From contig JAJXUQ010000029.1 of assembly GCA_021782685.1 (NCBI GenBank), positions 1-6,911 of the forward strand: a stretch of 6,911 nt of DNA, in the 5' to 3' direction. The translations under genes and the position numbers were made by a program. Numbering within the stretch: the stretch's first letter is position 1; every line of letters begins with the position of its first letter. Of this stretch, positions 5,334-6,911 are shown in pieces. The DNA is from a bacterium. Its GTDB lineage: Bacteria; Patescibacteriota; Minisyncoccia; Phycocordibacterales; Phycocordibacteraceae. The notes beneath the pieces are model-generated. The model did no database searches, was not told the DNA's origin, and worked only from the letters and a program-made list of their open reading frames with translations.

Positions 5334-6074
5334 CTAACGCTTCGCGGCGGAAAGACACCTGTTCTTCCGAAGCTCCTCCGCGAGGTCGCTCGCGAGGAAA
5401 TAGTATCCCTTCTTCTTTTTCGCGAGCAGGTCCGCGATCGTATTACCCGTCGCCGTCGCCTCCCTCGCCGCGTCCCAGAGCGACGCCCCGCGCGCGAGGG
5501 AACCGGCGCAGAGCCCTGCGAGCACATCGCCGGCGCCAGCCTTCGCAAGACCGGCGTTCGTGCGCGGCTGGCGATAGGTCTTCGTGCGGGAGAGGATCTC
5601 CGTCGGCACGCCCTTCTTGACGATAACGATGTCGCGCGAAAGGAGTTCCGGAACGCTGTTCATGCGGGCGAGCCGTTCCCATTCACCTTCATTCGGCGTC
5701 AGTATCGCATTATCGACGGCTCCTTTGCGGAGCGCTTTGAGCGCGTCGGCATCGATGACTTTCGGACCGGGCCAGCGCATGAGCTTCCGCATGAGCGCGA
5801 AGGTCGTGCTTCGCACGCCGGCGCCGTTGCCGAGCACGAGGACGTCGGCGGTCGCAAGCTGCCGCTTGATGGCCGCCTCGTGCGCGAGCGTGAGATATGC
5901 CCCGCGCAGCTTCCGCGTCATCAGGTCCGGCGAAAGCGTATTGATCGCCCACGCGACTCTTTCGGGCGCCATAACGATGACCGAGTCGGCACCAGAGCGG
6001 AGAGCGCTCACGCCGGCCAAGTAGACCGCGCCGACGTATTCGGGCGAACCGCCCACCAGAAGGACGCGCTTCAT
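5334..6074 (-). CDS. nnrD: ADP-dependent (S)-NAD(P)H-hydrate dehydratase
   Basis: Repairs NAD(P)H damaged by hydration, converting the S-hydrate back to NAD(P)H with ADP (or ATP) as phosphoryl donor. The 246-residue product is a ribokinase-like carbohydrate-kinase-fold protein. Visible motifs are an N-terminal strand with VGGSPEYVGAVYLAGVSALRSGAD, GNGAG at 82-86 (family GPG), VIDADAL at 106-112, LTPNEGE at 125-131 (family TPHxGE), and KAGAGDVLAG at 178-187, whose Asp183 is the expected catalytic base. It lacks the N-terminal YjeF/NnrE epimerase domain, so it is a standalone dehydratase. ATG 6074 is chosen because MKRVLLVGGSPEYVGA is the natural first strand. The open frame continues upstream to 6353, but that part is antisense to csp and contains the terminator. 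It is the first gene of the minus-strand run nnrD-dgkA-PAP2. Confidence 0.88.
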   Translation of the reverse strand: MKRVLLVGGSPEYVGAVYLAGVSALRSGADSVIVMAPERVAWAINTLSPDLMTRKLRGAYLTLAHEAAIKRQLATADVLVLGNGAGVRSTTFALMRKLMRWPGPKVIDADALKALRKGAVDNAILTPNEGEWERLARMNSVPELLSRDIVIVKKGVPTEILSRTKTYRQPRTNAGLAKAGAGDVLAGLCAGSLARGASLWDAAREATATGNTIADLLAKKKKGYYFLASDLAEELRKNRCLSAAKR

Positions 6075-6081
6075 TACCGGA

Positions 6082-6090
6082 AGTGTAGCA
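6082..6090 (-). promoter_or_regulatory. nnrD promoter (extended -10, near-leaderless)
   Basis: On the minus strand TGCTACACT (6090-6082) is an extended -10 with hexamer TACACT. It ends 7 bases before the nnrD ATG at 6074. No clear -35 lies 16-18 bases upstream, as is common with extended -10 promoters. There is no SD between it and the ATG. Confidence 0.5.
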
Positions 6091-6120
6091 AAGAACACAG
6101 GTCCGCTGCGGACGGCAAAG

Positions 6121-6159
6121 GGATAAACGAAAACGCCCCGCTTTCGCGGGGCGTTTTCG
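6121..6159 (-). terminator. Strong intrinsic terminator of csp
   Basis: Bases 6128-6141 and 6146-6159 are perfect reverse complements, giving a 14-bp stem with a 4-base loop (TTTC). On the minus strand the 3' arm holds TTTT and is followed by TTTATCC. It lies 9 bases after the csp stop and separates csp from the nnrD promoter. The AAAA/TTTT pairs inside the stem mean it could also work in the other direction. Confidence 0.88.
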
Positions 6160-6168
6160 TGCTGATCG

Positions 6169-6369
6169 TTAGATCTTGCTGACGTTGACTGCGTTCGGGC
6201 CTTTCGGGCTTTCCCCGACCTCGAACGAAACCTTGTCCCCCTCCTGAAGCTCGTCGAACGAAATGTTCTGGAGCTCGTTGGCGTGGAAGAAAAGATCCTT
6301 GTCCTGACCGTCGCGCTTGATGAAGCCGAAGCCTTTGTCGGTCTTCTTCGCAACTGTTCCTTGTTCCAT
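6169..6369 (-). CDS. csp: Cold-shock domain protein
   Basis: A single cold-shock (OB-fold) domain that binds single-stranded nucleic acid and acts as an RNA chaperone. The 66-residue product has RNP1 K12GFGFI17 and RNP2 L26FFHA30, and ends NAVNVSKI, the usual last strand of the family (A-x-x-V). The aromatic pair that follows the first strand in E. coli CspA (K-W-F) is replaced by A-K-K here (GTVAKKTDKGFGF), so one nucleic-acid-stacking residue is missing. ATG 6369 gives the normal family start and length. No SD is visible. About 100 bases of non-coding DNA upstream hold two candidate promoters and a 19-bp palindrome. A strong terminator follows 9 bases after the stop, so csp is probably a single-gene transcript. 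Confidence 0.95.
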   Translation of the reverse strand: MEQGTVAKKTDKGFGFIKRDGQDKDLFFHANELQNISFDELQEGDKVSFEVGESPKGPNAVNVSKI

Positions 6370-6393
6370 GATGGTAGCGATGTTTACGTGTCT

Positions 6394-6402
6394 AAGATAT
6401 CA
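6394..6402 (-). promoter_or_regulatory. Proximal candidate csp promoter (extended -10)
   Basis: On the minus strand TGATATCTT (6402-6394) fits an extended -10 with hexamer TATCTT. It would give a csp leader of about 17-25 bases. The best -35 is poor (TTCAAT, 18 bases upstream). This is an alternative to the distal promoter at 6468-6496. Confidence 0.3.
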
Positions 6403-6467
6403 AGTCAGCAGCCGAAGATTGAAGCTCGATCCCACTTCTCTTGGATCCAGCTCTGGTTGATGCGTCA

Positions 6468-6496
6468 AGACTATCATGACGGAACTGTTCCGTCAA
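6468..6496 (-). promoter_or_regulatory. Distal candidate csp promoter
   Basis: Minus strand: -35 TTGACG (6496-6491), 17-base spacer, -10 TAGTCT (6473-6468) preceded by TGA as an extended -10. The -35 is 5 of 6 bases of TTGACA; the -10 hexamer is weak. It would give a leader of about 90-95 bases, a length in the range of structured cold-shock 5' leaders. The 19-bp palindrome covers most of the -35 and the spacer. Confidence 0.4.
6477..6495. promoter_or_regulatory. Perfect 19-bp palindrome, candidate operator
   Basis: TGACGGAAC (6477-6485), central T, GTTCCGTCA (6487-6495): nine perfectly paired bases on each side of one base. It overlaps the -35 and spacer of the distal csp candidate promoter and starts 10 bases past the stop of the upstream hypothetical gene. 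A further CGTCAAGA copy at 6463-6470 repeats 6491-6498. The shape suits a dimeric repressor. The one-base centre differs from the wider spacing of the Gram-positive LexA box (GAAC-N4-GTTC). No T-run follows, so a terminator is unlikely. Confidence 0.5.
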
Positions 6497-6504
6497 GAGC
6501 GACA

Positions 6505-6741
6505 TCAGGCGGCGTAGGCGCGCGAACGGAGCCAATCCATCACCTTCCGGCGGTGCTGATCGAGCGACCAGACGTTCCCGCGGCGCGGGAACAGCGCAGC
6601 GTGGGTGCTCTTGAATTCCTCAAGGAGCTCCATCGAGGCCTTCGGGAAGGCCGCAGGAAGATTCTCATTGTAGAGTGCGAGGAAGTCAGCGAGCGAGCGC
6701 TTCTTCTCGCTGCGCAAACGATCGAGGTCCGGCGTTCTCAT
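6505..6741 (-). CDS. Small hypothetical protein
   Basis: A 78-residue protein I do not recognise. It is highly charged and probably all-helical: DLDRLRSEKKRSLADFLALYNENLP, then KASMELLEEFKSTHAALF, then WSLDQHRRKVMDWLRSRAYAA. No membrane segment, signal peptide, metal-binding cysteines or catalytic motif is visible. ATG 6741 is chosen because a good promoter (ATGACA, 17 bases, TGGTATTAT) ends 8 bases before it. A non-ATG start at 6759 in the same frame would lie upstream of the -10 and is rejected. The strong promoter and clean helical sequence argue that this is a real gene. It ends 135 bases before the csp start on the same strand, with the palindrome between them. A small nucleic-acid-binding or regulatory role is possible but unsupported. 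Confidence 0.65.
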   Translation of the reverse strand: MRTPDLDRLRSEKKRSLADFLALYNENLPAAFPKASMELLEEFKSTHAALFPRRGNVWSLDQHRRKVMDWLRSRAYAA

Positions 6742-6749
6742 ATGGCGAG

Positions 6750-6778
6750 ATAATACCACAAAGTCATAAAAATGTCAT
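6750..6778 (-). promoter_or_regulatory. Promoter of the 78-aa gene (near-leaderless)
   Basis: Minus strand: -35 ATGACA (6778-6773, 5 of 6 consensus), 17-base spacer, extended -10 TGGTATTAT (hexamer TATTAT, 6755-6750). Eight bases separate the hexamer from the ATG at 6741. This is the best promoter match in the window and predicts a leaderless or one-to-two-base-leader transcript. Confidence 0.65.
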
Positions 6779-6802
6779 CCTTCCCGTAATGGTTCAATAG
6801 CT

Positions 6803-6838
6803 TGGAAACACCTGGCCCGCTTTAGCGGCCTGTTTCCA
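6803..6838. repeat. Inverted repeat just before the right-edge gene
   Basis: TGGAAACA (6803-6810) and TGTTTCCA (6831-6838) are perfect reverse complements. Inside them GGC-C-CGC and GCG-GCC can pair around a TTTA loop, with small bulges. It ends 5 bases before the ATG at 6844. It could be the end of an insertion element, a site for the protein encoded next to it, or a leader hairpin. No T-run follows on either strand. Confidence 0.5.
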
Positions 6839-6843
6839 CGCAT

Positions 6844-6911
6844 ATGGCATACACCACCAACCCCAACGCCCCGAGAGTCCGAAGAGACGCAGCTGCCTTC
6901 GCCAAGAAGAA
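6844..6911 (+). CDS. Probable HTH/transposase-type protein, 5' end only
   Basis: Only the first 22 codons are present: MAYTTNPNAPRVRRDAAAFAKK, running off the right edge in frame. The MAYTTNP...PRVR start followed by a helix matches my memory of CPR helix-turn-helix proteins that often carry an integrase/transposase catalytic domain. That identification is from recall and a very short stretch. The inverted repeat ending 5 bases before the ATG would fit an insertion-sequence end. No catalytic residue can be seen in the window. No clear -10 lies at the 7-9 base spacing seen for other genes. Confidence 0.5.
   Translation, partial: MAYTTNPNAPRVRRDAAAFAKK

Noticed and set aside
3769..5358. Minus-strand open frame of about 529 codons
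   Set aside because: Runs antisense or out of frame through the PRT fusion, upp, PAP2 and dgkA; Arg/Ser-rich translation with no family features.
6075..6353. Upstream in-frame extension of nnrD
   Set aside because: Passes through the csp terminator and antisense csp, and lies upstream of the nnrD -10 box; the family N-terminus starts at 6074.
1..6911. tRNA, rRNA or CRISPR array
   Set aside because: No cloverleaf-like element, rRNA-like stretch or regularly spaced repeats were found on either strand.

Overview
The window is dense, GC-rich bacterial DNA. I read it as most likely Patescibacteria/CPR (Parcubacteria, Kaiserbacteria-like). The reasons are inference: compact single-domain proteins, almost no Shine-Dalgarno sequences, promoters placed so that transcripts would be leaderless, and a right-edge peptide starting MAYTTNP, which I remember from CPR HTH/integrase-type proteins. 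TGA is used as an ordinary stop (the phosphoribosyltransferase-hydrolase fusion, dgkA and the catalytic frame of upp all end with it), so the recoded-TGA lineages are excluded.

Layout, left to right. (1) 1-290: the 3' end of an unrecognised gene. (2) 291-452: an intergenic region with the def promoter and an odd Shine-Dalgarno plus 7-codon mini-ORF. (3) 453-1809, plus strand: def-fmt, the initiator-formylation pair, overlapping by 17 bases. (4) 1807-1934: an imperfect inverted-repeat element filling the whole gap between the convergent fmt and raiA genes, with its tips forming both TAG stops. (5) 1932-2524, minus strand: a DUF167/YggU gene followed by raiA/hpf (ribosome hibernation). (6) 2613-4434, plus strand: a phosphoribosyltransferase-alpha/beta-hydrolase fusion overlapping (ATGA) a uracil phosphoribosyltransferase gene. 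That gene is split by a -1 shift exactly at a (TGCC)3 tract. (7) 4419-6074, minus strand: nnrD (NAD(P)HX dehydratase), dgkA (undecaprenol/diacylglycerol kinase) and a PAP2 phosphatase, the last two overlapping by 4 bases. (8) 6121-6500, minus strand: a cold-shock protein with a strong 14-bp hairpin terminator and, upstream, a perfect 19-bp palindrome on a candidate promoter. (9) 6505-6741, minus strand: a 78-aa hypothetical protein. (10) 6803-6911: a hairpin and the first 22 codons of a probable HTH/transposase gene that runs off the edge.

The genes are mostly housekeeping. def and fmt handle formyl-methionine at the start and end of initiation. raiA and csp are stress/translation genes. upp and the PRT fusion suggest base salvage. 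dgkA and PAP2 could both produce undecaprenyl phosphate for wall synthesis, and nnrD repairs hydrated NAD(P)H. I found no clear novel defence or mobile system. The most unusual signals are the TGCC-tract frameshift in upp, the stop-forming inverted repeat, the repeated -10-to-ATG spacing of 7-9 nt at five genes, the 19-bp palindrome before csp, and a perfect 14-bp hairpin inside fmt.
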